Shown here piece after piece: positions 11,775-24,790 of a stretch of DNA of 64,000 bases. The DNA is taken from contig WPIO01000006.1 in the NCBI GenBank assembly GCA_009760855.2, positions 4,582,501-4,646,500 on the forward strand. The letters are read 5' to 3'. This DNA comes from Cristatella mucedo. Taxonomy: Eukaryota; Bryozoa; Phylactolaemata; Cristatellidae. Below the pieces are notes generated by a model. That model was given only the letters and a program-made list of their open reading frames with translations. It was not told where the DNA came from and did not search any database. Position numbers and translations under genes: made by a program. Each line of letters starts with the position of its first letter. Position 1 is the first letter of the stretch.

Positions 11775-13785
11775 CATTGCGTACGAAATTCAAAGGCATT
11801 TCACAATGAACTGACAGATATTTTGTTTTTACTTTCTGGCCCCAAGTTTCATTTTACTTTTAACATTTTAATTTTTAGGATCGGTTACGGATTACGGCAG
11901 CATCAAGTTAAATCGGCACTGAGTAACTTACTTTGAATTCCATCTTACGTAAGTATCAGTTTGCAGTAAATGGCCGCTACAGAGCGTGCATAGATAGTGT
12001 TAGTACCGATACTGATCTGGTTTTGAGAGGGATCGCAAAGTATCACGAGCAAGGACCTCACGCTGTTCTATCATTGAACGCGCTATTAAATTGAAGAATC
12101 AAATAATCGGCTCCTTTCTCAACTCGGATAGCTCATGATGCCGAATTTAATCTCACCTCCTACGGCGAAGAGAGTTTAAGCTTGTCTTCTGCTGATAGGC
12201 GTTGCATAAGGCTAGGTTCTTTCTGAACGGCGTCCGTCGAATCCCTACTTGCTGTCCTTTGTTATCGTGAATGAAATACGAGACAGCGTTGCAAGCACCA
12301 TTCAGGTTTGACTTTGACAGAGATTCGCTCTCAAAGATGGACTCGTAAAACACCTTGTCTTCGTTTCCTATGCGTAAGTAGTTCTACTGCATGAAAGAAC
12401 AATCATTGAAACCACTCTCCAGAGTGCATGGGCGGTGTTACTGATCAAGCTTAGACACAAGTTAATATGGGCGTAAATGCTATGTAGACGTGCGTATATT
12501 AACTTGTATGCATCGTTAAAATCTGATTTTAGAATAAAAATTATTTTTACAATGACCTGAGAGAACTGAATGTCTATTCAGGCCCTGCACATACGCCGCA
12601 GGGCTAAAATCCGCGACATCGGTCATCAATCTTGCATTGTATGGCTTTCGCGGTTACCACTCTGTGCGCGGAAAGAATAAAGCCTGGACCTTTATTTCTG
12701 CCCGCAGACGCCTAGCTTACTACAATTGCATACAGCTCATAGCTACTTTTGCGTACTTAACGAAACTGTGAATGAAGCGATCAAACGCGCGCGATTATTT
12801 TTGGGGGTTTCACAAGGAGTGCCTCTCTCGCAACCGAATCATGAGCGGCATTATCTGCACTTTTCTTCAATTGTAAGGCAAACGGCGAATGGAGCGCGGC
12901 GATTGCATAGCGAGCAACTAGTGCGCTATAGATCCGGGCTCGGGTTGCGATAGAAACCCGCGTGCAGTCGTCTGAAGCACTGCCGAATACCGCCGAATGT
13001 CCGCTCAATTCCACACAGGCTTCGACCTACATCCTGGCGTATGTCATAGGATCTTTTACGAATAGTGCTAACTTTGCACGTCTCCTAAACTCCTTTCAGC
13101 GAGCGCCTAGTCTGAATCCAGCTGACCTGATATTTCAGCGACAGGTCATGAGAAGCACGGAGATGCGGAGTGAAGGGAAGCGATGAACTAGCATTGAGGC
13201 ATTGTCCTTGCCCTCACAGAAGCTGCGACGATGGTTGGTCTGTAAGCAACGATTGGACAATGCAACAGCCTCGTTCACACCTCTACTAATTAAAGCGAGA
13301 AAGACCGCCACACTGCAAGATGGCCCACTTGCATCACGTGCCAATATGGCGCGCTTCCGTCGAGCGGCAACATGGGGCAACGTTGTTTTCCGTCACAACG
13401 CCACAGGCTGTACAGAACTGCTCTTAGCAACAGAAGAGCGTTAGCGGCTACCATCATCGCTTCCATTGCCTTTTTCAAGACTCGCTTCCGCGGCCTCGGT
13501 CGTAAAATGCAAGGCGAGCCGCGGCTTCAAACCAACGTTCTCGCTCCGACCTACGCTGTTCGCCGTAGGTCCTGGCAGATGAGTAGCCGCGCTGCGTCGC
13601 AGTCGACGTAAAATGCGGCCGAGGCGAATGTTGCTACGAAGGGATCCAGCTACGGCAACGTCTCTGCCCTGCCCCTCTGTAGGGGTCTTCTTCAGCTAAG
13701 CGCTCCAAAGGTCAACGTGCGTGTATGGGTATGTGCAGCACGCACGTTGTAGTACCAGCAGCAAATGAAGCCACTGACGTCCAGT
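11775..13785. other. No recognisable gene; moderately GC-rich at 12.8-13.7 kb
   Basis: Apart from the possible SINE-A at 12,545, the DNA holds only short overlapping open frames on both strands at 12,780-13,610, typical of GC-rich non-coding sequence. Confidence 0.5.
12545..12660 (-). mobile_element. Possible degenerate SINE-A
   Basis: cctgagagaactgaatgtct and attcaggccctgcacatacg resemble the minus-strand SINE-A body, and a weak B-box-like stretch follows (cgcagggctaaaatccgcga). The identification is tentative. Confidence 0.4.
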
Positions 13786-13789
13786 CTAT

Positions 13790-16465
13790 TTTCAGTGGAC
13801 CGTTATAGATTTCCGCCTTTTCCCAGGCCATTGCCGTCGATGCTGCCCATTGTCCTCGCATGTACGTTCAAGATAGGTTGATAGGATGCGGTTGCACTTT
13901 TAATACAGCACACTGTTGCACAAGAAAAAATGTGATCTTTTCCCACCAGCATTGTTCGTAATTATAACAGAAAATCATAGATTGCTGTATTGTCTCGTGC
14001 AATTTCCGTCGATTGCCATGGACTGCCCAAGGTTGAACGCGAAAAAGGACAGCGCGCGTGTGTGTGCACGCAGTGAGCGTTATGTGGTAGGAGAGTTACA
14101 AATTCAAGCAGCCTATTTCCAGCAAATTTGAACCAGATTGCTGCAGAGACCGGGCCATTGCCATCGATTGCCGGGCATTGCCCTCGATTTTGCCTTTGTC
14201 GATCGTATAAAAGGATGTGGCTGCACTTTTAATGCAGTGAAGTGCAATACGCAGAAAGAAAGAGAAAGAAAAGTTGGAGCTTCTCTCAGCAACTATTGGT
14301 CCATTTGTAACTGTCCGTTATGAATTGGCGTATTTCCCCGGGTCATTGCCGTCGATTGCCGTGGGTTGCCGTCGTTTGAACGCGCACCATTGGTGAAAAT
14401 AATGCGCGTTAATAGGTACATGTTACGTGTAATTAGAGCTGCAGTTTATTGCAGCCAATCTCGTCATTTTTTCACGGATTTTGCAATCGGGCCCTACCAT
14501 TGCTGCTGATTGCCGTGCATTGCTGACTGTTAACGAACGAAGCCTTATTAAATGTCCACAGTTTAACTTTGGACGCAGTGCGATGTTATATGTGATGACA
14601 ATTGAAGCATCCGCGCTTCCAATTTCTCTTCAATTTGCCGGGAATTGGGGTATTTGCCCAGAACATTGCTGTCGATTGCCGTTCATTGTTCGTGATTGTA
14701 CGTGCGCGATCGGTTGAAAGAATTTTATTGCACTTTCAACACAGTGGGCTGTGACAGGTAAGATATATTTAAACTTGGCCCAGTTACTTTTCAGTGATTT
14801 GCGATGGACCATAATGGATTGCCGTATTTGCCCCGGCCATTGCCGTCTGTTGCCATGCATTGCCCAAGATTGAACGGTCAGAGCTGGTTGAAAGGGTTGA
14901 AATTATGTGTGCACGCAGTGAGATTTCACGTGAAATGAGAATTAGAGCTTGGTGCAGTCAAATTCTCATCGATTGGCCACGGATTTTGGTATTGGTCCCT
15001 GCCATTCCTGTCGCATGCCGTGCATTGTTGACAATAACCCTGCAAAATAGCTTGGAAATCCTACGATTTCACTTGTAGCACAAATAAATGTGAAATGCGA
15101 TGACAATCGGCACTTCGGCCAGCCAATTTAGTGTCAACTTGCCACGATTGTAGTGGATTGCTGCTTCGAGCCGATCCGTTGTCCTAGATTACCGTGCATT
15201 GCCCGAGATTGTACTAGCACAATTGCTTAAAATGATGTGGTTGACTTTAAGCAGTGTGCTTTGTAACATTCATTAAAAATTGAAGAATTGCAAAACCTAT
15301 TTCGGGGCATTTTGCATCAGATTGTTTTGAATTGGGGTATTGGCCCGGGCCATTGCAGTCAATTGCAGTGCATTGCGGTCGATTGATCGAGGCGATTGTA
15401 GTGAAATTGTGAGGTTACACAATAACCAAAAATTGGAGCAACATGCAATCACTATTAGAGCTTAAATTATACATACTATTGTCATTTTTGGCGGGTTGCG
15501 GTACATTGACGTACAGGCCTGGGCAGTTGCAGTCGATTGCAGTGTATTGCTGCAGAATTGCCGAGGCAATTACAGTGAAGTTATGCGACTACACAATAAC
15601 CGAAGAGTAGAGCAGCGTGCAATCATAATTAGAGCTTCTAGTGTACGCGTTCTGGTCGCTGTGTGGCAGGTTAGAGCGGATTTCGGCGGATTGAGGTGGA
15701 TTGCCGCATGGGACCGGGTCGTTGCAGTTGATTGCAATTCATTGCATGAGAACGCGTGTGCATAATGGAGCGAAATTTTGTGGGTGCACTTTGAACTGAG
15801 TCTAGTCCTATAAGCAATGTCAATTAGAGCTTTAGGTGGCGATTTGGGGATGACTTGCAGTGGAATTGAGTGGATTGCTGCAGTTTTCCAGGTCATTTCA
15901 GGCGATTGCCGCCTATTGCCACAGTGCGAGGTTGCACAATTTTTTTATAGTACGTGGTTGAGCACATAGGACGGTGTACTTTAATATGCAATAAAAACTG
16001 GAGCTCTGCGCAATGTATTTCAATTTTGTATGCGGTGGATTCTGTGGATTGCGGTAGATTGTTGTCTTGGCCTAGGCCACTCAATCTTATTTCAGTGGAC
16101 TTCGTGAGAACACGTGAGCGGAATCACATGAAATTTTCTGGGTACATTGTACGCGTAGCGTAGTTTGATATTCCAAACTTTTTGGAGCTGTGGGCAGCTG
16201 ATTTGAGGCGGATTTGACGGGAACTAGAATGGCACGATGTGGATTGCGGTGGATTGCAGTGGGTTGCTGTACAGGCGTCCGGCTTCAAAGCTCCTTTGCA
16301 TAAGTGCGCGTGCACGCAGCGGCATGAAATTCGGTGGACAGATAAACTTGACCGTGTACTACAACATAAGTGAAAATGTTGAGCTCGGCAACGCTTACGT
16401 CTGGTCGTCGCTAGCCTAATTAGGGTGGATTGCGGTGGATTGCCCTGGATTTCGATAATTCGTCG
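13790..16465. repeat. Diverged tandem satellite, period near 172 bp
   Basis: A motif like CATTGCCGTCGATTGCCGTG recurs at about 13,834, 14,006, 14,161, 14,349, 14,503, 14,669, 14,843, 15,008, 15,182, 15,356, 15,530, 15,725 and 15,899. Weaker echoes lie near 16,078, 16,255 and 16,430. Five intervals are exactly 174. Each unit also carries echoes of TTGCACTTTTAATRCAGTG and of AATTAGAGCT. About fifteen degenerate monomers fill 2.7 kb. Open frames here are short and arise from the repeat. Confidence 0.85.
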
Positions 16466-16479
16466 AACCCCTCAATCAT

Positions 16480-17225
16480 CGAGGAGGACCCGGCAGCAGA
16501 GGCGTTATGCTCATCTGCCCTGTCAGTCTAGGGCGGAGCGACATGGTGGCGACGCTACTAGGCCTGCCCCTCCACCCCACGACTAAGCGATCCTGCGCCG
16601 CAACAGCCAGCCAGCAGATTAGCTCCATTCTCTCAGCAGGCAGTGGCAGGCGCGTCGGTGGCATGCCCGTGCACGCCCACACATGCCCATCGTCCGGCAC
16701 GAGGCCGCGCTAGGTTCCCGCGAAAGCGCCGCGGGAGGCTGAACGTCGCTCGCGCACATTGGGTTGTGGGCAGCTCAGGCGCGAGCCGTTAGCTTGGCGC
16801 GAGCCAGCTTCGGCGGCCTCGTTCTCGTTCACGTCTCGTTGTTTTGGGCTCGTGGGATGCAAAAGCCTTGGCTTCGACTCGCTCGAGGCGGCATCGCGGA
16901 GCCCTGCACTACGCGTGCACGCCTTCGTCCGCCTACCTCGGCCATCGTAAGTGAAATACTTAACCCAACCGAGAGCACCGCAGCACTCCATTTCCACGAA
17001 CACGAAGCTCTTCAGATATCCGCCGGCTGTTAGCGGATGCGGCTGCAGCAGCGCTCAGCGGCTGCCCAGTCCTGCAGACCTGGTTGGCATCTGCGGCAAT
17101 GCTGCAGCGTGGCTCGCGTTTCGGTGGATGGACGGCGTGACGTCGCCAAGACGCCGACGTAGCGTCTTTTTCTTCAAGCCGGCTCTTGAGTCCTCGGCCG
17201 CTTGTGTGAGAGCAGGCGCGAGCGG
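16480..17225. other. GC-rich stretch beside the satellite
   Basis: This block is clearly richer in G+C and CpG than its surroundings and starts where the satellite ends. A similar block lies at 18,070-18,340. Several frames stay open for 60-115 codons, as expected of GC-rich DNA. It could be a promoter or first-exon island, but I see no recognisable protein. Confidence 0.4.
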
Positions 17226-17227
<2 letters not shown>

Positions 17228-17276
<49 letters not shown>

Positions 17277-17439
17277 AGGGAGGGGGAGAGGTATATAATA
17301 ATAATAATATAATTCATTTATATAGCGCCCCAAGAGAACTTAATCTCTATTCAGGCGCTTCACATATGCCTCGGGGCTCGAGCCCACGACCTCAGTCAAA
17401 CCTTGGTCGGGGCGAGCACCTTAACCGCTAGACCAAGCC

Positions 17440-17497
<58 letters not shown>
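17228..17497. repeat. (GA)n tract split by SINE-A
   Basis: (GA)n runs at 17,228-17,269 and 17,443-17,497 bracket the SINE-A copy, consistent with insertion into one GA microsatellite. Confidence 0.85.
17297..17445 (-). mobile_element. SINE-A copy inserted in a (GA)n tract
   Basis: On the minus strand, tggtctagcggttaaggtgc is the A box and gtcgtgggctcgagccccga the B box. gtgaagcgcctgaatagaga, ttaagttctcttggggcgct and an (ATT)n tail follow. (GA)n tracts lie immediately on both sides (17,228-17,269 and 17,443-17,497). Confidence 0.87.
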
Positions 17498-17499
<2 letters not shown>

Positions 17500-17500
<1 letters not shown>

Positions 17501-20410
17501 GATCGCAGTAGAGACTCGCCTGGAAGAAGATACAGACAAGCGAGGCAGTGGCTCAGGCCACTCTGCGGATTGACCTAATGCAAACTGGATCGGAAAGAAC
17601 GTCGCCAATCTTTAAATGTTCAAGCAATTCGCGGCGCGTTCTGCAGCGCAGAATGTGCATTCGCTAGTGACTAGCCTGCCGCTAGCTAACTTGAAGCGCG
17701 TTACCTCGCAATGGCGAATTGGCGGCGCTTATAGCAGAGGGGAATGAGGTCTGGCAGTGGCTTACTTGAGAGCGGATCGCTGCTATTTCGTGGTAATCCA
17801 CGTGAGAAATTACGATGTGAGTATATAGCACTCGTAGTCATGTTTGCTGCAGAGACTTTTTCCCTGCATGCAAAATATATAATTCACCTTCTTCGTGGCA
17901 CCCTGTGAGAACTTAGTCCCGGCGCGGCATGGATACGGCATGGGTTCCAGCCCACTAACGACATCAGTTGTCAAAGGCGAGCGACCACCATAACGCACGT
18001 GGTCGCATCGGTTTGATGTACTAACGAAGACAGCTTTTGTTCTTGTGGTTTTTGTTTATGTAGACCGCAGTCGGTGACAACACCTAAATGTTATCTGCCA
18101 GTACTAGGCTGGGTGGCCCTCGCGGCCACCGGTTAGGCAATCGGAGCGCAGCTAGGCGTTGGCAACGGCGCCAACGAATGAGAGCGCAGCGTTCCGGTAC
18201 CGCAGAGGACAGAAGCGGGCGACGTCTGCGGCGGGCAGTAGTGCTTCCGCCGGCTGTGAGTGTGGAGGAAATAAACTGGTGGTGTTCCTCGTTGGCTACC
18301 GTGCTGTGCCGCTCGCGACGACAATTTAGACTACAGTTCTCAAAGTAGCGGGAAGCTTAACTTCTTTATGCGCCATTTGATTACCACGTCGAGGTCGGTG
18401 CCGCCGGGTCGTTGGGTGCTGGTCTCTTTTCGAGATGTAACGTGTGGCTTGCTAAGACTTTTTTGCTTCAAATGCCAAGCACACTGCGTGCAGCGCATCC
18501 GTTTTGGAGAACTTCCGATGCCAAATAAAAGAAAACAGCGCATTAGAGGCGCCTCCTTTTTCTTGCTAGATGTCCCCTGCAGCTGTCCCTTGCGTTGGAG
18601 CAAAAGGCCCAACTCTTTTAACGAACGCCATGTCGCAGAGCGACAGAGGGAAGAGGCGGCCTCACGATGAGCCGATGAAGCGCTGCGACAAATGCAAGCG
18701 CGTAGCGCGTCACTCGTGCGCCAATCGTCAGAATGGTGCTCCTCTAAGGGATGTTTTTTCGACACTGAAGAAAGTTACTAATGATACCGCCCGCCATTGA
18801 TGTGGAACTTGTAGTGAATGCGTAGTGACAAAGAGCCAGCAAGAGCTGTCATTTGTTTAGCTAGTAGTTGTGCCTCGCCTAATAACGGCGAGCTGCTCCG
18901 CTCGCGAGCTGAACGGTCTTCTCTTGCCCATCTGGCACTTTACTTAATTGGCATCTTCAGATTGCTCAGCAGACATCTAGCTGATGCTTTGGCAAAATTC
19001 CTACGTCTATCAATACTCGAGAGTTCCCGGAAGTGTATGCGACAGCATTCAGTCTATGCAGGTCTTACGGTCAGGCATCAAAGAGTTCCCAAGCAATTCA
19101 AGGCGGTCGAATACTGCAGAGTTACCACGAACTAAACTTAAACTGTTCCGAGCGAAGAAAATCCTGAGCACGCAGCGGGAGTTGCTGCTTTAAAATTCTG
19201 CTCGTTGAATGATTGCTACCCAGGAATATCCGCAGGTCACCACAGCCATTATAATCCTTGAAGAAGAGCATGTCTTGCCAGATCCCGACGATCTTTGCCA
19301 TCTTGTCTATCAGGTAAAAAGACTTCCACAAGGTTCGTCGCAGGAGGAGAATGTCACGATGAGAATGCGCGTCACAGGTCGTCATAGGTACGTCGCGATG
19401 GGCCTACTGCCATTATATTTTTCGTACCAAAAAATTACGTTTGCTAAACTGCATCTATCACAAAAATATGTCTGCCTACACAATATTACTTGCGAGCTTA
19501 GTAAGGTAAAAATCAGTCAAGCTATATTTTTGTCTAGACTAGATCACTGTAATTTAAGGCTGGATGGCTACGGAGGAAGAAACTATGTAGCCTCAGTATT
19601 TGGCGAATATGGCGGAAAGAATAGTTTCAAAGTCCAGAAGATTATGTTACTCCCGTGGTCCTTAGGTCCTCTCAGAACAGTAATCAAACTTTTAAATTAT
19701 TTTCTTTAGAACCGATGGTGACCGTAGCTTTTTCTCTAGGTTCCTAGACTGAGGTGCCCTCTCTCATAACCCTGAAGCAACATCAACTCAACTGAATCTA
19801 ACTCTGACGCATCCTTTCCAGCTGTTCGACGCTACAATAATACTACTCCATTCCCCGAATGCCCTCGACTCCTATAATTCTCACGTTCACTATTTTGCGA
19901 AATGAAGTTTGTTGGCTACAGATGCGCAGCAAAAACTGAGGATCCTTCTTTCCGTGGACCGACCAGAAATGACTTGCCTAGAGGTTCGGGCGCCTGCACA
20001 CCTTCATGTTCCTACGAATGATTGCTTTGGGAAAGGTCGAGGTTTTTCTCACTCTTTGGCTTAAATATAGGTATGCCTATGGCTTCTGGTGTGTTGGAAA
20101 TCCAAAGTCCAAGGGGTGACCCAGCAATACGCATAGAATTTGATTTCCATGGCTATAAATGTTGATCCTACTGACAAGCTTGAAGAGTTCGATTCAACTA
20201 GTAACGCTGTCAGTCTGCAGGCTGCGAATCTGCAGCCAGAAGCCCGTCGTCTTCAAGGTCAAGAATCACTCATCATTTGGTCCGTCTATTGTCTTGCCCC
20301 GGCTACCTATGGGTAATTTCTTCTCTGGTTTCACAGCGTACCACCCGCTCTTCTGACTCAGTCTCTTAGCTGCTTTTCTGACGTAAGCGTGTTTAGTAGC
20401 TATGCTGTGA
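17500..20410. other. No recognised gene
   Basis: This includes a GC-rich patch at 18,070-18,340 and a small plus-strand frame from ATG at 18,630 with a CDKCKRVARHSC cysteine cluster. It also holds the possible exon at 19,223. L2-like SRLDHCN near 19,540 may be a relic. None is firm. Confidence 0.4.
19223..19312 (+). other. Possible unassigned exon
   Basis: A 90-nt open segment lies between gctacccag and TATCAG|GTAAAA, both good splice sites, phase 0 at both ends. It encodes TTAIIILEEEHVLPDPDDL and similar sequence. The reverse strand also shows plausible splice sites and an open frame. I do not recognise the protein. Confidence 0.22.
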
Positions 20411-20414
20411 TGAT

Positions 20415-20585
20415 GGCATACTAGATAAGGCGGTTGCTTTTGCGACCTCCGTCCCGAAGTCGTGAGTACGAATCCTGCGGTGGGCAATCCTGTATTGTCA
20501 CTACAAGCGTTGGTGATAGCCTTAGAGAATCTTCTGCTGCTATAAAGATGAGGCTGTTAAATCAGCTAGTATTTGTTTATGCTCT
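20415..20585 (+). mobile_element. SINE-B copy
   Basis: actagataaggcggttgctt (A box), gtcgtgagtacgaatcctgc (altered B box), ggtgatagccttagagaatc and ggctgttaaatcagctagta follow the SINE-B order. Confidence 0.85.
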
Positions 20586-21607
20586 AAAGCTGGGAAATCG
20601 CTACCGATTGGTCATCAGGTCATCTCCCGATTTAACGACGTGCGTGCGACTTTCAAAAAGAAGCTAAAAACTAACCTGTACCTCTCAGCCTTGGCTCTGT
20701 TCGAGTAAGTTGTCTTTCGCGTGCTTGTGCGCTCTGAAACTATGCTTTTACTAACAAAGAGTGGGCATGATTTACTTTGTATACCAACCCCATTTTTTCT
20801 TATATGGTAAGGCGCTCGCTCACATGCGTATGATTCGGTGCACCCTACTAAGTAGGCGTCCAACTAACCAGCTTGGGCTTTCATGCACTTGCCTCAGTGA
20901 CGCTTGAATGACTTTCGCACTAAATGAAGCAGTGTGCATTACTTATCCCTATCTCTTGGTGATTGCTTCTCATTTTGTGAGCTTTAAGTCCTTCAACAGA
21001 CATGTATTACCCTCAGGTCGCGGTGTAAAAGATCCATTATGATTAGCTGTAATATTATTTTGCAATTAGTGCATATATTCAGCAAGACGAAGTTGGTTAA
21101 GTTCACGGATCTGCTTAAGGCCAGAATCTATTAAGGCAATGGAATTCAGATTCAAAGTATAGGTAAACATTTTTGTTCTGATTAAAATCCGACAGCAAGC
21201 GAGAACGGACGGGATAGAGATGATACGAGACCGAAAGCTTGATGATTTCATGGACGCCCTGCTTTTCAGACTGTCAGTGATGCCTGAAGTGCTCAAATCG
21301 ACAGCTGCAGCAGATGGGCGCCTAGATCTTCGTGATCGCAGTGCTAGCTGATAGCTACACGACCACACTCAAAATATCTCTTGCTTGACCGTAGCTCTCT
21401 GATCATAGCAGATGCTGTAGTGGCAGACACATCTACAAAAAAGGCAAGGCAATGCACACAGATTATGATCCAAAAGGTATCATCATCCAACGTTGTACGA
21501 ATGACACATTCGAGAACAATCTTTCAGCAGCAATACGGACAGTAGTATAACCCAATATGACCATAAAGTTAAATTGAGTTGCAGGAGAGCGCATTTACAC
21601 AATATTA

Positions 21608-21750
21608 ATTAGTATAGCCCCTAAGATAGCTTAATCTCTATTTGGGTGCTTTGTATACGTCACAGGGCTCGAGCCCATGACCTAAGTTATCACCTTCATT
21701 CACCTTGGTCGACGCGAGGACATTAGGCACTAGGTCAACCAGCTCGGCAC
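21608..21750 (-). mobile_element. SINE-A copy, diverged
   Basis: The minus strand shows gtcatgggctcgagccctgt (B box) and a degraded A-box head (tggttgacctagtgcctaat). The tail half of the L2 type (caaatagagattaagctatc) ends near 21,608. Confidence 0.75.
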
Positions 21751-21979
21751 CCTGAGAGAAGCTTCGCTTCAAGAGGTAGGTTTTGCGATCGAAGAAGGCA
21801 AATCTGCGTTCGAGCTCCTGAGCATGCATAGACATGCATAGGTACGCATGTCCATCTCGCATGATCCACCTCGCTTGCACGCGGAATTTCAATATTGGGT
21901 TGACCGGTCTTTCAGATGTACGAGAAACAGCAGATTATGTCTTGAAAGTGCATTGCCTAAGCTCTTCGTAAGAGTACAA

Positions 21980-22265
<286 letters not shown>

Positions 22266-22614
22266 TATGGCAGGTCACGAATGGTATAGGCGCCTAGCCA
22301 TAAGCTTTCCAGGCATTAGCCGAGAGGTAAATTGGTTTTTGCGATCCTCAAGATCAAATGTCTCCGCCTGAAAGTCCAGCATATAGTTTTCAAGACATAT
22401 GCGCAGAACCATGTGCTACAAAGAAAAAATATCCTCGTTCAATGAACTTTTAGTGTCAAATAGATGGTGCTTAGCTAAAATGCAGTGAACCTTTTCTCAT
22501 AAAACGAGCACGTGTTCACTTTTGAAAGTCTGTTGAGACAAGAGGAGCACCACGCCTCCAAGTGTTTCTCCAGATTAAGTGCGAGAGGCGAACCACGCTG
22601 CAAATGCACGATTC

Positions 22615-22690
22615 CTTTACAGCATATTTAGAGTGCTTAGAAAGAGATAAGTTCTCTGAGGGTGTTTTACAAATATATTATTATTATTAA
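22615..22690 (+). repeat. Isolated L2/SINE 3' tail
   Basis: gagtgcttagaaagagataa, gttctctgagggtgtttt and ATTATTATT represent the diverged 3' terminus only. Confidence 0.75.
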
Positions 22691-22781
22691 CGCTTGTTTG
22701 GCCTAATAAGTGGTCTTTCATGTAGGTAACAGCTTGCCTACAGCGAAGCATTCGCAAGGCACTGCTCTCATTTGTGTTCCT

Positions 22782-22785
<4 letters not shown>

Positions 22786-22867
<82 letters not shown>
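22786..22867. repeat. (GA)n microsatellite
   Basis: About 40 perfect GA units. Confidence 0.97.
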
Positions 22868-22869
<2 letters not shown>

Positions 22870-23502
22870 CTTGACTGCAAAATAAACTCAAAAGTCTTCG
22901 AAACTTTGGCACAATCTTTACCCGCCACTTTTTTTTTACCTTCGAGCAATTTGGTTCATCACATCTCTGCAGTTGCCTCTCATAACGTTAAGCAAACTGT
23001 CTGCCGCTAACTTGCTAGGCGTGAGATATTTTTGCTCTTCTAATTTATCAAAACTTCTTTGGTACCTTAAATTTTTCAAATGAGTTTAGCTCTAACGAAG
23101 AAATCACGTGATACAAAGCTATACAAAAGCTAAACTGAACGTAAAATTTACAGAAGCTCTTGTTGTGCAAGTAAATTTTGCTTCTTCCTAACAACACACT
23201 CTCTTGAAGCCAAGTTCATTGAAAAGATATGCGATATCGGCATGACGAAGCTATGACACAGATTTAATTCTGGTCCAGCCTGAGTCAAGCAATTTCATAA
23301 TCAAAGTCATATTGACCGCCAGAGGTGGAACCAGGATTTTTGTGGTATTATTTGTGAGGGGGCGAGAACTACAAACTTTCTCTTCTTGTTTACCTTCTAC
23401 TCTCCTCTGAGTGTGTCTCTCTATCAGTGTGCATCCACTCGTTGATAAGGAAAGGTTTGCAGCTTAGCGTAAACAGCTCTAGGAGTCGAGGTAAACCAAA
23501 AA

Positions 23503-23657
23503 AAAAAACATCCTAGCTGCTTAAACAGCCTCTTTTGGTATAGCGACAGAAGAGCCTTTATGGCTATCACCACCGCTTGCAGTCGGCGATAAAGAATCGC
23601 CGACTGCAGGAATCAAACCCGCGACCTCGGTCATGAAAGCAACCGCCTTACCTAGTA
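23503..23657 (-). mobile_element. SINE-B copy
   Basis: The plus strand reads catcctagctgcttaaacag, ggtatagcgacagaagagcc, gcttgcagtcggcgataaag and ctgcaggaatcaaacccgcg, the reverse complement of SINE-B. The head ends near 23,657. Confidence 0.88.
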
Positions 23658-24704
23658 AAGCTTATAACTATAAGTATATATATCGAGGTATAAGTAACAG
23701 CAGCAGCTACTTCTCTCTGAAGTTGTGCATACGTAAGAAAGGGATTTGCAATTCGGCTGCTACTGAATGCGGCTTAGGCCTTACCTTAGGCCATTAGGTA
23801 TGAAAAACTACTAGGGCAACGTCCACTGGTATTAGAACTTGTTAGATTTAAAACTTTGCCGTCGGATGTCGCCACAGGATACAGTTTCGTGCAGGGATTT
23901 TGGTAAAGATTACTTAGATTGAAGGGAAAATATCTGGGACATTCGAGCAACATTAAAATAGTCGAACAGTGACTGGAAGCTATCCATACGGATACGGTTA
24001 CACGGACGTATAATAGGGAGCATAGAATCTGCATTCTTTGCTTGATTCTGAGCTGTGTTCAATATAGTAACGATTACCACCAAGCCTGAGATCGGGCTAG
24101 CTGACAGCTTTGGCGACAGTAATAAGTGTATTAGGCACTCAGATGTCGAAACACTGGAGCACATTGTGTCATGCTGCAAGGAGATACTAGGTAAAGAAAT
24201 ATGGAGGGACTGACTACGAAGCGATGGCGTTAGTCAAAAAGGCTGAGGTCGAAGCATGCAAAATGGAGATGGAAGAGAATAGAAAAAGTCATTAGCGTGG
24301 TCCTACAATTGGAGCAACGTGCGAGCTGTTAACTATCCTCAGTTTTATTACAAGATAAGAAGGACAGTCTTTACTGGTGTCTGTCTGTTCGAGCCAGGGC
24401 TTAATTCGTGGGTGCGTGGCAGATGGCAGCTGACTCGATGATTGTTTTTAAAGCTGATGAGCTACTGACTGACCGGCACCAGGATAATGGTGTGTAGTTC
24501 TTTCTTCCTAAGATTGTGATCCACGTAGGGAAGGCCTGCTGTAGAACGCCATGAAGTTATCCCATGAACGGAAACTTAGCGGCTAAGAAGCGTGAGAAGT
24601 CTGAGCAATAAAGGAGTAAGGCACGGATGTGTAAAATCTTTTGGTGCGAAAGCTTGCTGGAGGCTTTTAAGGTAGTACCCATTTACCAATCAATCATTCT
24701 TCCG

Positions 24705-24790
24705 TTACGAAGTATTTAATGTGCCTAGACAGGGATTAAGTTTATTGAGGTTGATATACAAGTGTGTTGCCCTTACTATTATTATTACCA
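24705..24790 (+). repeat. Degenerate L2/SINE 3' tail
   Basis: atgtgcctagacagggatta, agtttattgagg and a terminal ATTATTATT give the same architecture in diverged form. Confidence 0.6.

Noticed and set aside
13790-16465. CRISPR-like array
   Set aside because: Units are about 172 bp, diverged and without distinct spacers; this is a satellite.
23960-24034. Minus-strand YVRVTVSVW as a possible MTRR C-terminus
   Set aside because: Tyr-to-Trp spacing is wrong and no stop follows.
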